From Tamarix chinensis (lineage: Eukaryota; Streptophyta; Magnoliopsida; Caryophyllales; Tamaricaceae), in the NCBI GenBank assembly GCA_030549775.1, contig CM060174.1, forward strand, positions 54,965,944 through 55,029,943: a stretch of DNA of 64,000 nt, read 5' to 3'. The position numbers were made by a program, and so were the translations under genes. Positions 23,690-35,760 of the stretch are shown here, in pieces. Position 1 is the first letter of the stretch, and every line of letters begins with the position of its first letter. The notes under the pieces are model-generated. The model was not told the DNA's origin, searched no databases, and saw nothing but the letters and a program-made list of their open reading frames with translations.

Positions 23690-24112
23690 ATAGTGGAGTT
23701 AGTGTTTGCATGGTGGAGTTAGGGTTTGCATGGAGCTAGGGTTTGCATGGTGTTAGGGTTTGCATAGAAGTAGGGTTTGCATGGAGCTAAGGTTTGCATG
23801 GAGCTAGGGTTTGCATGGGAGTTAGGGTTTGCATGGTGTTAGGTTTTGCATGTGAGAGTTAGGGTTTGCATGGAGCTAGGGTTTGCATGGTGTTAGGGTT
23901 TGCATAGAAGTAGGGTTTGCATGGAGCTAGGGTTTGCAGGGAGTTAGGGTTTGCATGGGAGTTAGGGTTTGCATGGTGTTAGGTTTTGCATGTGAGATAA
24001 TGTTTGCATGGGAGTTAGAGTTTTCATGGGAGATAATGATTGCATGGAAGTTAATCGTTGCATGGGAGTTGGGGTCTACATGGGAGTTAGGGTTTGTTAT
24101 GGTTAACTAGGG
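23690..24112 (+). repeat. ~20-bp minisatellite with telomere-like TAGGGTTT (copy B)
   Basis: About twenty copies of GTTAGGGTTTGCATGG or GCTAGGGTTTGCATGG. A 140-bp higher-order unit starting AGGGTTTGCATGGAGCTAGG repeats at 23721 and 23861. Each unit carries TAGGGTTT, the complement of the plant telo-box AAACCCTA. Copy C has a shorter version at 31500-31600. Confidence 0.85.
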
Positions 24113-24204
24113 TTGGAGGATGAGAATAATAGAAGTTAGTCATGCATGTTTAGGTGAAAGCTTCTGAATAAGATACTTAAAATATTAATCATGTAAAGTG
24201 GAAG

Positions 24205-24515
24205 ATATTGAGCCGGGTCCAGACCGATCCACCGGCATATAATAGTGGTCGGTATATTACCCTAGTGACCAATCCATCGGCTAAAATAGTAGGGGATCCC
24301 GAGCTCAATAAACCAAACCCTAAATTTTGCTAAGATATGGGAAAGACATTAATTACTTACAGTGGAACACTGTGGGAGAAAAGGGGCCAAACCGATCCAC
24401 CGACATATAATAGTGGTAGGGTATGTACCCCAAGTGACTAATCCACCGGCTAGAATAGTGCCTTGGAGACCGATCCACCGACAAAAATAGTGGGGTTCCT
24501 GTACTCGCATGGACT
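24205..24515 (+). repeat. CCGGTCCACCGGC...ATAATAGTGG block of copy B
   Basis: Units such as GATCCACCGGCATATAATAG and CCACCGGCTAGAATAGTG recur five times (near 24226, 24272, 24393, 24441, 24471), again as two groups separated by AAGACATTAATTAC. See the copy A block for family comparison. Confidence 0.8.
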
Positions 24516-25098
24516 TGATAAAGAGCATGATGTGAAAATAAATTCGATAAAGGATTGATGAAGTAATTAATCTGGACTATATTGGATCTTGGCATTTTCA
24601 CCTGAGCTTTCATTTTACCTTTATGTGCTATTACGTTGGAATTTATGCTCCTTTATTATTGTACGTTGTTTGTGTGAATTTTGTATGCTGGTCTTAGTGC
24701 ATGGTTACCTTTCTTAGTATGTAGCGTATTGATCATCCTTTTCATGGGTGCTGCTCATTTTTACGAGCAGAAGGCCCGTCTGACGTTTTGCAGGTAGGCG
24801 ATGCTTTCTTTGATGTCATTGATGTCTATGGAACATCAAGTGGGGCCGAGTGATTTGGGCTGGATCGGGTCCTAGAGTGGCGTGGCCGTTTTTCATTTAT
24901 GAGATTATTATTCCTAATCTCTTTTAATTATGTTTGAAACTTCAGAAACAATTTTATTATTGTAGCTATTTTTCTTCTCTAAAGAACTACCTCTAGTATT
25001 TCGAATTATGTAGAATTTAAGCGTACTCTAATTATTGATTTGTGAATTTTAATTTATGTATTAATGTGTGATGATGGAAACATTCTTTTTAGCCTTAG

Positions 25099-25144
25099 CA
25101 CTTGGTACTGGAACGGTAGGAGTGAACCAAATTGGTACTAAGTG
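25099..25144 (+). promoter_or_regulatory. Conserved 3'-end hairpin of copy B
   Basis: CACTTGGTA (25099-25107) pairs with TACTAAGTG (25136-25144), with one G-U pair in RNA, across a loop containing GGAACGGTAGGAGTGAACC. It is ~80 bp before the element end. Confidence 0.65.
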
Positions 25145-25230
25145 TGGTGGTAACATCCCTAGAATTTACTGGCTTTAAATTTAAAGGTCTTATTAAAAAA
25201 AATGTGTAAATTTTGGGGTGTTATAGAACC

Positions 25231-27284
25231 AATATTAAATCCTATTGAATTATAGTAGTATAGTCGCACCAACTACTCTTATATCTAAGTAGATCCAAAA
25301 TATTAAACACAATTAGAAAATGTCACTTTATGTATCCAAACTAGTACCACTAACATGTCTAGTTGTATATTTCTCCTTCCACTTATATGTGATCATTATA
25401 AAGAAGGTAGAACAAGACATGCATCATATAATTATACTTGAGAAACTTAAACATATAAATGATAATAGTTAAATTTGAGTCAAAGAATAATTTCATGACT
25501 ATTAAAAAAAAATAAAGAGGATATTATTAATATCTCAAATCATAATTTAGAGTTTCAATATCACCCATAAAAATAAAGATTTTATCCACACATCATGTAA
25601 AAATTAAATAAACACAATATATATAAATATGGGAAAAGGAAAGGCAAAAAATAGAATAAGGATGCTATACTACAAAAATCAGCTGATTGGTTTAGAAAAA
25701 CTAGCTAAATGGTTTTCCAAGACATTGTCTTCTTCTTCTTCTTCTTCTTCACACAACACAACACCTCCTTCATGCGGTTGACTGATGATGCAAATTAGAT
25801 GATATTTTGTGTAATTTTATGCACAAAAGTTACGAAATCAAGGGTGCACAAAAGGTGGAATTGATGAAATTATGAATCAACTAAACAAATCAAACCATGA
25901 ATTGAAGGAATTGATGAAGATTAATGGAGGTAGATGATTGATGAACCTTAACTTGTTGATTCAATGATGGAGATAAAACTTCACACACGCTCTCTCTCTC
26001 TCTCTCTCACTTTGAGTTAATGATGTTTATATTACAATGATCAGGGTTTATTTTAGCTTAAAAGCATGCAATAAGCTAGTGGAAAAGATAAGATATGATT
26101 AAAAGATTTATGAAGTTCTACATAATTTTTCAACACCACCAAAGCTAATTACAAGGATCAATCAATTGGTTTATGCCTATCAATCTACTTGTTAGGTATT
26201 TTCTAGTATTCTCGTAGTCTATTTGAAAACTTTGATTTTAGCTCAATTTTGACCATGATTTAATGCGATTAGGGACAAGTGGTAAGTATTAAAGTTATAT
26301 ATCTTTTTCTTAGATTTCAACTCAATTTATATCACATCAATTGCATTATGGATGAACAAGTTATGCTTAAAATACATAATAATTTTTTTTATTATTTATA
26401 AGAATGATCCAATTGATATTTTTGTTTCTAAAACTCTTCAAACTGTATCATTTTTTTTTATAAATGATCCCAAATGAGTATTTATAATTTTAAAAAGTTA
26501 AGTTCACATTTTTAAAGGAATACTAATGCAATGTACAAGGAATAACACTTTAAAAATAGGATATAAATACACTGAGTAAGAAACTCAAGAATAGGGATAC
26601 TATATTCAGAGAAAACTAGTTTTCCAATTTAGAAAGATACCATGGATAGCATATATAGAAGCTCTTAAGCATTCAGTATTTTCTATGAAAACTATGAAGT
26701 CACTTGCCCAAACATGTTTTTCTAGACTTTTGTCAATTATACCAAGTTATCAAGCGAAGACTAGAGAAGTATAGTAACAATTTTGATTCATTGAGTAGAT
26801 GAAAATATTTTTAAAGTCAAATGATCTCATTTTCAAGTGCAGTTTTATTCAAAAATATTCTGCTATGTATCTTGATGTGTTTTGTTAAAAATATATTCCA
26901 AAAAATATGCACAATATTATTTGGATAAAATCTTACAATGTATCATCTTTCAAAATATTATGCACAGGAATCTCAGATTTTGGTAAAAATCTCTTGGGAC
27001 GAAACCTTACCTAGAATACAAAATGAATTAAACCTCAATGATACGTTAAAATATTTCTCAGATGAAATAATTTTATCCATTAAAAAAATTATATTTTTTT
27101 CGACACACACTTGTTATAAGGAAACTCAGCTACCGAGTTTCCTAAAAAAATTAACTTTTCAAAAGATTTGTAAAAATAATTATATGAAAAGCAAGATAAA
27201 TGAAGCCTTTTATTAAGTTTTTAATCGAGAATAGAAAATCAAATAAGATAACAATATTGTTGATTGTGAATGATGCTGAATATC
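25231..27284. other. AT-rich spacer with TTC and TC microsatellites
   Basis: Contains (TTC)n around 25730-25750, (TC)n around 25990-26008, and one or two GATTGGTTT phrases near 25680 and 26160. The 92-residue frame at 26938-27216 is Ile/Lys/Phe-rich and resembles no family I know. No gene is supported. Confidence 0.6.
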
Positions 27285-27470
27285 AATGGATTTGGTCAGG
27301 GAGATGCAGAAATAGTACTGCAAGATCCATTACGCGTTCAAGGTCTTTTGTTCTTCTTTGCATCTGTTATTTTGGCACAACTTTTTTTTGGTTCTTAAAA
27401 AGAAATAGTTTGAAAAGGTTCAATTGTCCGAAATGAATTTCTTGCTAGATATTATAAAGGAATTAACTAA
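27285..27470 (+). pseudogene. petA: Nuclear fragment of chloroplast petA (cytochrome f C-terminus)
   Basis: The frame starting [20 protein letters not shown] at ~27288, then [11 protein letters not shown], is the membrane anchor end of plastid cytochrome f, the b6f complex subunit. It is broken: the T-run at 27382-27389 has one base too many, shifting the frame, and after the shift AAG AAA is followed by TAG where a Gln codon is expected. The remaining tail still ends in VQLSEMNF (27418-27440). Only the last ~50 codons are present and the flanks are AT-rich nuclear DNA, so this is an inactive NUPT. Confidence 0.9.
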
Positions 27471-28531
27471 AAATTTAAATGGTCCATTGTACAAAGGATA
27501 GTGGATAAGTACGAATATGAATGTGCTAGCCTATATTAGTTTATATATATATATATATGGATATGAGTTTGCGAATCAATTTTTTTATATTTTGTTGTGA
27601 TAAAGCCATTTATGATTTACACCCCTAGTTCCTCAGTCAATTTCTTGAATCTATTTCTCACCAACTCTTAAGGTCTGTAAATTGTTATAGCATGAAACAT
27701 AGAAAAATTATTTGATTTATTAGCTTTAAAACCAGAAACTAAATAGAAATAAGCAATATGATTTGATGAAAACATATATTCATAGATGAAGCAAGAATTT
27801 GATGGAGACTTCCTTGCCAGGATGTTGTTTTTAACCAAAAATAAAAATGTTTCGTGATTTTGTTTTTTGTTTTTATATACACTAGATTCTTTTTTTTCAT
27901 ATGATGAAGTGTGAAATTTCTCAAATAAATAATTTTTGAAAGCAAAAATTTTCTTTTGTGTGTGTTTTGTTGTGTTTAATATCATAATCATTACTTTTAT
28001 ATATTTACCGCAAAAACCATGTTTGTAATGTAGAGTTTGGTTTAGACTTTAAAGTAATTGAATTGAATTAGATAAATAGAATGGACTTTGCCACTTATTT
28101 TTAGCACAATATTAAACAAATTCTTCTGCTACCTTACAATTACCTCCCATATAAATAATGTATACTAATGCTCACGAATTCTTCCCATAAAAATTCACTA
28201 TTTTAAAAGAGATGGATTATAGATAATCCATCTAGCCTTGTTTCCTTATTAATAGTTTAATATATTTATATTTTAAGAAATAACTTTATATTTGCACTAG
28301 TATTAACACTGGTAGTAGTAGTACTAGTAATAATAATAATTGTATAGAAAATATATTATTTTTGATAATTAAGAGAAAGAACACCAAACAAAGGGCTACA
28401 AAATATATCCCAAAAAAATCTCCAATTCACAAAAAAACATGAACATTGTGAACCACCTTCTCAACTCTGTAAGAAAACTCCTTTCTTCTATTCTTAATCC
28501 AAAAACCCACTATTGTTTTGGTGAGCATATT
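27471..28531. other. AT-rich spacer
   Basis: Contains a TA run near 27540-27558. Overlapping minus-strand frames at 27668-27991 (107 residues) are Lys/Phe/Asn-rich, without motif. Nothing functional is seen. Confidence 0.6.
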
Positions 28532-29381
28532 TGAAATACCCAAAAACCCTAATTTTAGAAATTTGGTAAAATAAGGACATATTAGCGATATTAATTAAAT
28601 AAATTATTTTATCAAAATAAGAGGGAGTAATTAGGGCAAAATCAAGAGGAAATTTATAAATATTTTAATTAGGAAAAATTAGGGTGTTTTTCTAATTAAA
28701 ATGGAATTTAGGAAAAATCTCTCAAAAATCCTAAATTAATCTAAAAAGGAAATTAAATTATTATTTTATTAAAATATTATTAGTTTTTAATATCCCAAAA
28801 TACCCCAAGCCACCTATTTTCATTTTATTTTTTCTTTTTTTCCTCTCTCCTTCCTCTCTCCTTCCTTTTCTTTCCTTTTTCCTATTTTCCTCTTCCTTCT
28901 TTTTTTCTTTTTTCCTTCCTTTTCCCTGACCTAGGCCAGCCAGCCCTTCGGCTTAGTTCCTCTCCTTGCTCCTACGCAGCCTAGGCCCTCACCATAGCCC
29001 CTTTCTTCTTTTTCCCTGACCTGTTCGGTTCACCCTTTTCTTTCTTTCTTTCTTTTCTTCTACACCGCCCGCCCATTCCCCTTCTTCTTTTTCTTCTTCT
29101 TCCCCTGATGCAGACTTGTAACCCGAGGGCTGCAACCCAGTTTTTCATCGACCACCACCACATGTCGTCCTTCCCCACCCTCACCCATCATTTTCTTTCA
29201 CCATTTCAACCCCAACTGACCTTTTTTTCTATCACACGTGCCATTCCCTTTCCTTTTCTCCTCTCCTCTCGATTAACCCCTGCCATGACAGAACGGTGCC
29301 GCCTGCTACCACCGACCGTTGTGCCTGGCACTTACACCCTTTTTGTGTTCTTCCCCATATCATTTACCCCTCCAATTGGTC

Positions 29382-29389
29382 TATAAATA
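29382..29389 (+). promoter_or_regulatory. TATA box of copy C
   Basis: GGTCTATAAATACCCCATAG, 850 bp from the element start, matching the box in B and D. Confidence 0.7.
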
Positions 29390-30000
29390 CCCCATAGACA
29401 GCCTTGATTGAGCTTTTGATTTCGCAATCCGAAAAATCCCTCCTTTGCGCCACCTCCCGATCAGATGCCCATTCTGTCGTCGTCGCCCGCTCCACCCACA
29501 TAACCAATCCCTACATCACCCTCTACATTACTAAGCCTCCATCCTCCCTTAGTTTGCCCTGCACGAGCCACCCCAGCCATGCAAAGTCCCCCTCTCAACC
29601 AACCCCTCATCAACCCCCACCGCCCTTTGCACCACCGTCCACCACCACTCTCGTCGCAACCACCACCCCTTACACCTCCCAAAAGCACCTGCATACCTTC
29701 CTCCCTCTCCTCCTCCCTTCCTCCATCTCCACCACCCTCGGCTACCACAATACTAGCGCTTGTGCCTACGCCGCTGCCTTTGGCTGCGCCACCACCACCA
29801 CTCCAACCCTGTTCACCTGGGCATCCATCACCACCTCAAATTCCACCCTAGATCTCCCTCTCCTATTCCTCTCTTCTCACTCTACCTCCTCCGCCGCCGT
29901 GTGCCACCACCGGTGCTGTCACCATCCCTAAGTGGTACTCTAACCTTTCCAACTCCTAAACCCATTTTATACAAGTATTAGCTATTTTTAATAGCAATAA

Positions 30001-30293
30001 AATTATTATTATTATTGTTGTTTTTGTTGTTATTACTTAAACTTACTTCAAAATTTTCCCAACCAATACTATTATTATTAATATTAATGGTCTAAAACTT
30101 TAGAGTCATTATGATTATGATTTTCATTACTACCACTACTACTATTATTATTATCCTCATTATTATTCCTACTATTATTATCAATGCTAGCTTTAACCTA
30201 TTATTATTACCTTTATTATTATGATAAATATTTGAACCCTTATATTACTATTACCATTTTGATTATTATTATTATTAGTATTATTTTGAACAT

Positions 30294-30330
<37 letters not shown>

Positions 30331-30392
30331 GTTATTGATACTAGATTTGGCATGTTATCATTTTGTTGCTATAAAAGAAGAATACTCAAACC

Positions 30393-30467
<75 letters not shown>

Positions 30468-30800
30468 GAATATTGCTAATATTATTCCTAATATTTTTAT
30501 TATTAACATTGTTACTATAGTATTATTGTTATTACTATTATTATTTTTATTATTATTACTACTATTATTATTATGGTAAAAATATTTGAAACCTTATATT
30601 ATCATTATTTCAAATATAACTATTATTATTATTATTATTATCCTCCTTAGCAATATTATTATTTTGTTAGTATTACTATTATTATATTATTATTTTACCC
30701 CTAACCCTATTATTAGCCTTAGCCTTAAAATACTAGGGTTCCTATTACTAGGAGTATTAGTCTTACTATTATTATTAATATCACTATATTTGCTATAACT
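30001..30800 (+). repeat. Compound trinucleotide array of copy C (ATT, ACT)
   Basis: Nearly 800 bp of ATT/TAT and ACT/TAC triplets with point interruptions, including a pure (ATT) run of ~24 units at 30394-30466 and a (TAC/ACT) run of ~12 units at 30293-30330. The 131-residue frame here is a Tyr/Ile/Leu homopolymer artefact. Confidence 0.9.
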
Positions 30801-32384
30801 AGTGTTAGTACTATTATTCGAAGAAATAAAGCTATTAGATTTAATAATATAAATATGGCTATAAATATTAATATAAATCTATTTTAACTAGTAATAATCT
30901 AGTAGGCTAACTTGAGGATGAAAACCCTATTTTTTCACTTGTAAAGTTTCCTTTAATGATAGTAACCCTAATATTAGAATAAAAAAGGAAATAATAGTAT
31001 TTTTGGTAGGAGGGAAACTAATCCTTAGTTTTTTCCTCTTATAGGTGAAACCAATCAAAACCCTAAGGAGGCATAGGAGTATGTTCCAAGACCGGTGTCA
31101 TGTTAGGTAAGGGTGTCGCTAAGGCCTTTGTGTGCTATGTATCTTATATGCCTTGGATGCCATGTATAATGATATGTTGTGTATCTTGTTCTATTGTTAT
31201 AACCATTTTATGTGTAGCGTAGCTTGGAGTTGAGGTATGCTCTTGCGTTCTCTTATGGCATGTGTATAATATGTTTGTGCTGTGAATGGTGATGTGATAT
31301 GATATGGCCCTTTTAGGACATGCATGCTAGGATAATTAGTGCAGTGATATGGGGTGGGAGGATGAAAAAGGAAAATGGGAAAGTAAGTGGACCAAGGGGG
31401 AATAAGTTGACCAAGGAATGTGGGATTGACCTAAACATCCCATGATCCATGAGAGGAAGAATACAGGGGGACTTAAAGCAAAATAAAGTGGATGGACTTT
31501 GTATGGGAGAATCTAGGGTTTGCATGGGAGAATCTAGGGTTTGTATGGGATAATCTAGGATTTTGCATGGGCATTTTAGGGTTTTTCATGAAAAACTTCG
31601 AGGGTTTACATGCGATGGATAGAGTCCACATGAGGGTGAACTTTACGTATGGAAAGTTTTCTTGGGGTGTGAGGAAGGTGATGGAAGAGTTGTTTGGGTG
31701 GTTGGAGGCTTTGGGTGAAAAATATTACATGGGATAGTATAAGGGTACATAGGAGACCGAGCTAGGGTTTGGGAAGAAACCCTAATTTGAGAGGGTGGAA
31801 AAAGGAAAATAAATGAGGGTGAGTGGAGTATGAGATGAGGATGGGGTATTATCATGAGTGGGGTGAGCATGGATATCATGGGAAGCAAGAGTTGAAGGTG
31901 AGAAATGGAGGGGTGACATGTGGAAAGGAGGATGCTAGGGTTGGCATGATCAGCTAGGGTTTGGTGTGGTCACCTAGGGTTTCGGGGTCACACATGTATT
32001 TGGGGGAGTAACATGAGATGATGAGGGTTGAATCTAAGAGTTGTGATATATGGTGTGTTAAAATAATTTAGGTTGTGTGAGGCAGAGGAGGATGAGCCAC
32101 ATAGGCCCAAATTAGAGTTTTCTGGAGAAAACCGTAGGGAGGACTATGAATGGGATTAGTGGTGTTAGGTAGTGGGCCTTGACCCACACCTAGAATTTGG
32201 GCTTCTAGTATGAGTAGTGGAATAAGGAAAGGATGTTGGGGCAGTTAGGAGGTGTAGGAGTTTCAAGATATGGGACATACCTTTTTGGGAGGATAGAAGT
32301 AGAAGGTTGGTGACATGCATGTAAAGGATGAAATATTATCGAATAAGATACGAATAAGACACTAATCATTTAAAGAGGAAAATT

Positions 32385-32632
32385 GTTGAGCCGAGCCTAG
32401 ACCGGTCCACCGACGAATAATAGTGGCCAAGAGTCGGGGTGCCCTAGAGACCGCTCCATCGGCGAATAATAGTGGCCAAGAGTGTTTTGCCCTGCATGAT
32501 TTTTGGTCCACTAGTTATAATAGTGGGGGATTTCATGCTAAAAAAACCCAACGTATAAAGCTAGACATGGGAAATACACTAAGTAATTACAGTTAAACAC
32601 CATGTGAGTCGGGGTCAGACCGATCCACGGGG
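32385..32632 (+). repeat. CCGGTCCACCGGC...ATAATAGTGG block of copy C, truncated
   Basis: Three full units (near 32401, 32452, 32504) and the beginning of the second group (GACCGATCCAC at ~32617), where copy C breaks into LINE sequence. Confidence 0.8.
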
Positions 32633-33250
32633 GTACTATACCACTCCAAATCATGTTGAAAATATTACTATTAGACCCTTCCCCATACAAACTCTGATGA
32701 GAGGCCTCACAGAAAGATCTTACAAAGAAAACTCCATTATCCTCGTATTCCCAGTTGATCATATCCTCTTTATCCTTGGTCAAGTACAACTGCTTGATTA
32801 ACCTTTCGAACTATTCCACTTGTTCTTACTCCCAGTCAAAAAGACACTGTCTCTACCACATATTCTAGCTTCATTGTGCCCCTTCCCATATCCCTATATC
32901 GGCTACCTTTTCTTCCTGTTGTCCTAACACCATAAAGAGTCTTGGAAATAAGCTTTTCAAATATCCTTTTACCATCCAGTTATCATGCCAAAACCTTACA
33001 CTTCTACCATTGCTAAGCATAACTGATAACCCCGACTTGAGAATGGGATTCATCTTTCGCATCTTAACAATTTCCACCCACGGAGTCCACCCTCTCCTTT
33101 ATTTTGATTCTCTAGGCTTCTGAAGTGATCTCCAGAATATATGGAAGAACTAATTCTCCACGCTGCCCCTTCAACTGTATAATACCTCCACCACCATTTG
33201 AGCAATAATGCATTATTCCTCATGATTAAGTCCCCTACACCTACGCCACC
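32633..33250 (-). pseudogene. LINE ORF2, zf-RVT region remnant, cut at 3' end
   Basis: KLLGGVGVGDLIMRNNALLL (~33240) and KWWWRY continue into LSNGRSVRFWHDNWMVKG (~33015) and a degraded zf-RVT domain (VFFVRSFCEASHQSLY, ~32730). The frame ends at IWSGIVPPW at the junction with copy C. Confidence 0.75.
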
Positions 33251-34530
33251 TAATAATTTAGGCCTTTGATCACACTCCACTTTACCAAAGGCAATTTCTT
33301 CCTATCCCCATTGCTATTATGGAAAAAATTCCTTTGTATACTAATAATTTCATTTACCACCCCTTTCAAAATTCTAAAAAGACTCATATAGTACATCGGT
33401 AGGCTGTTTAGAACACTTTTAATCAAAACCAATCTTCCTGCTCATGAAAGAAGTTTTGATTTCCATCCTCCTAATCTCTGCTTCACCTTATTGACCACTA
33501 GTTTCCAAGTCTGGTTGTTTCCCGCATTTTCCCCCAATGGAAGGCCAAGGTAAGTGGTAGGAAGATGACTAATCTTGCAATTCAAAGTATCTACTACCTC
33601 CTTTTGGAAATTCTCATCCACACCAAGCCTTATGAGCTTAGATTTAGCAAAATTAACACTTAAACATGAGAGCAAATAAAAGCAATCGAGTAATTATCTC
33701 TAATTCCTGATATTCTCAATAGACGCCCCACAGAAAATCATCATATCATCAGAAAATTGAAGATGAGTAACTTTACGCATATCTCTTCCCACTTTTAAAC
33801 CATGAATCAAGTCCTTATCTACACCTCTTTTAATAAGATGATTAAACGCCTCCACCGCTAGAAGAAAAAGGAAAGGTGAAATGGGATCCCCTTGTTTAAG
33901 CCCCCTACCCATATTGAAAGGTTTGGAAGGGGACCCATTAATAAGGACCAAGATACTAGCTATTAAAATACACTCCTTTATCCATCTCCTGAAGATACTC
34001 CCAAAGCCCATGATCCTCAAAATATTATCCACAAACTCCCATATGATACTATCATAGGCCTTCTGAAAATCCAATTTGATCATAACCCCTCTGGATCCCT
34101 TCCTCTTCTTGGACCACCAAGCAATCTCATTCGCTACTAAGGCACCATCTATAATGCTTCTTCCTTTAATAAATGCCGACTAAGAGTGACCCACCAATCC
34201 ATCACCACATGTTTCAATCTCTATGCCAAAATCTTCGAAATCACCTTATAAATATACCCTACTAAGCTAATGGGTCTAAACTAACTCACCTCCTTCACCT
34301 CATCCACTTTGGGAATCAAAGTAATCAAATTCATATTGAGTGCAAGAAACAATCTGCTCGAGCGGAAGAAATCTAGGACCAATTCTATGAACTCATCCCC
34401 GATGATACCCCATATCTTCCGACTGAAGCCTATATGATACCCATCATACCCTGGAGCTTTTAAAGGATCACATAACCAGACTGCCTTCTTAACATCCTCC
34501 CTAAGAGGAATGCTATCAAGATCCAAGCTC
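33250..34530 (-). pseudogene. LINE ORF2, reverse transcriptase remnant
   Basis: In order: LNMNLITLIPKVDEVKEVS (~34345-34285), PISLVGYIYK (~34270), GRSIIDGALVANEIAWW (~34160), IKLDFQKAYDSIIWEFV (34080-34030), GRGLKQGDPISPFLFLL (~33915-33865) and the active site FSDDMM (~33755), a variant of the usual FADDT/FADDM. Then FAKSKLIRLGVDE and LPTTYLGLPLG (~33650-33535), the conserved C-terminal part of plant L1 reverse transcriptase. Frameshifts at ~33690 and several stops make it inactive. Confidence 0.85.
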
Positions 34531-34759
34531 TACCCCTTGAAATCTTTTGGAACACATCATCTTTAATACTAATAACCGAGAGATCCGGATTCTTATACAA
34601 ACTCTTGTAGTAGGAAATGATGATGTCCTTAATCTCGGACGGCTCTGAGATCTCCTTGCCTCCCTCCACTAACCTACTGATGAGAGCTTTTTTTTCCTTA
34701 AAACAGCTATAGTGTGAAAGAATTATGTGTTCCTATCTCTTTCCTTAAAACCTCTTACC

Positions 34760-35760
34760 CTGGACACCTACAACTAGTAAGCTTCTTTCCTCTTATGCCA
34801 TTTCCATAGTTGACTCTTCATGGCTGCCCTCCTAGCGAGTTCAACATCATCACAGTTACCTTTATCACTTGTACCATCCACCTTTTCCAGCTTGATCTCA
34901 AGCAACTTGATCTTCAAATCAATATCCCCAAACACCTCCTTATTCCATTTCCTAAGCATACCCTTCATTTCCTTCAATCTGGTCTAACACGGTTTCCCCA
35001 CCAAATTGGACCAACACTTTGCCACAAACCCATGAAACTAAGGATGGGAGAACTACATATGCTAAGCTCTGAACGGTATCGACCCCTTCCCACAATTTTG
35101 AAAACTGAGATGGATAGGGTTATGGTCCAAAAGGGACCTACATAACCCTACACAGAGAAGATCTGGGAAAGCGGTCATCTAACTAGGGTTAACTAAGAAC
35201 CTATCCAAATTGCTAGTTGACCCCGCCTTATGCCACGAGAACTTCAAATTAGAAGGCTTAAAATCGATAAGGCCTATCCTATCGATCCATTCATTAAAGT
35301 ACTTAACACTATTATTTTCCATCCACCCTCCTTTCCTTTCAATCTGTGATCTAACTTCATTGAAATCCCTCATAACAATCAAAGGTCTAATAAAATTCTA
35401 GCCCACATTCCACATTTCCTCCCAAAGGGCTCTCGTATCCCTTGAATTAGAACTCTTATAAATGAGCAGCATCCCACAATCAAAAGAAAGTGTGCCAAGA
35501 TGTCCTTCAAGCAAAATCTACCTACTACCACTCCTATAGACTCTCAAAGAAAAATGTTGAGTATCCCACCCAATAATCAAACCTCCACTCAGACCTTACG
35601 CTACTGAGTCCCTCCATTCAATCAAACCATTTCCCCATACCCTGTTCTTCCATGAGTCTAGTAAAACATGATGCTTAGTTTTTATCAAGCCACATATCCA
35701 AGGCCTTTCCTTATAAATCAACACCTGTATATTAGACATTTTTCCTATCGCACCAATCCC
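34760..35760 (-). pseudogene. LINE ORF2, APE-type endonuclease remnant
   Basis: ERPWICGLIKTKHH (~35710) matches the start of the endonuclease, and RDFNEVRSQIERKGGW (35375-35320) matches the GDFNE catalytic region with Gly replaced by Arg. LSICSSPILSFMGLWQS and LRKWNKEVFGDID (~35075 and ~34950) correspond to the segment joining endonuclease and reverse transcriptase. The endonuclease nicks the target DNA. Several in-frame stops. Confidence 0.75.

Larger units (their letters stand above)
21019..25225 (+). mobile_element. Giant LTR-like element copy B (4,207 bp, solo)
   Basis: Starts TGAAATGCCC at 21019 and ends GGGGTGTTATA at 25225, with a perfect GAACC duplication at 21014-21018 and 25226-25230. 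It contains the full module set: pyrimidine tract, TATA box, CCACC leader, trinucleotide arrays, GTAAGG site, TAGGGTTTGCATGG minisatellite, CCACC/ATAATAGTGG block, TTTTGCAG site and end hairpin. No reverse transcriptase, integrase, primer site or second LTR is attached. The simplest reading is a solo LTR left by LTR-LTR recombination; a LARD-like non-autonomous element without separate LTRs is the alternative. Confidence 0.85.
28532..32632 (+). mobile_element. Giant LTR-like element copy C (3' part missing)
   Basis: Starts TGAAATACCCAAAAACCC at 28532, closely matching the start of D read on the minus strand. It has a pyrimidine tract ~28820-29110, TATAAATACCCC at 29382, a CCACC-rich leader, a ~0.8-kb trinucleotide array, TTAGGTAAGGGTGT at 31104, TAGGGTTTGCATGG repeats and the start of the CCACC/ATAATAGTGG block. 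It stops in the middle of that block at ~32632, where LINE sequence begins; the end hairpin and GGGGTGTTACA end are absent. The 5' flank ATATT would be its target duplication. Confidence 0.8.

Noticed and set aside
26938..27216. 92-residue frame next to the petA fragment as more plastid DNA
   Set aside because: It does not match the cytochrome f sequence before the anchor or any other plastid protein I know.
30184..30798. 131- and 70-residue frames of Tyr/Ile/Leu runs
   Set aside because: Direct translation of the ATT/ACT trinucleotide array.
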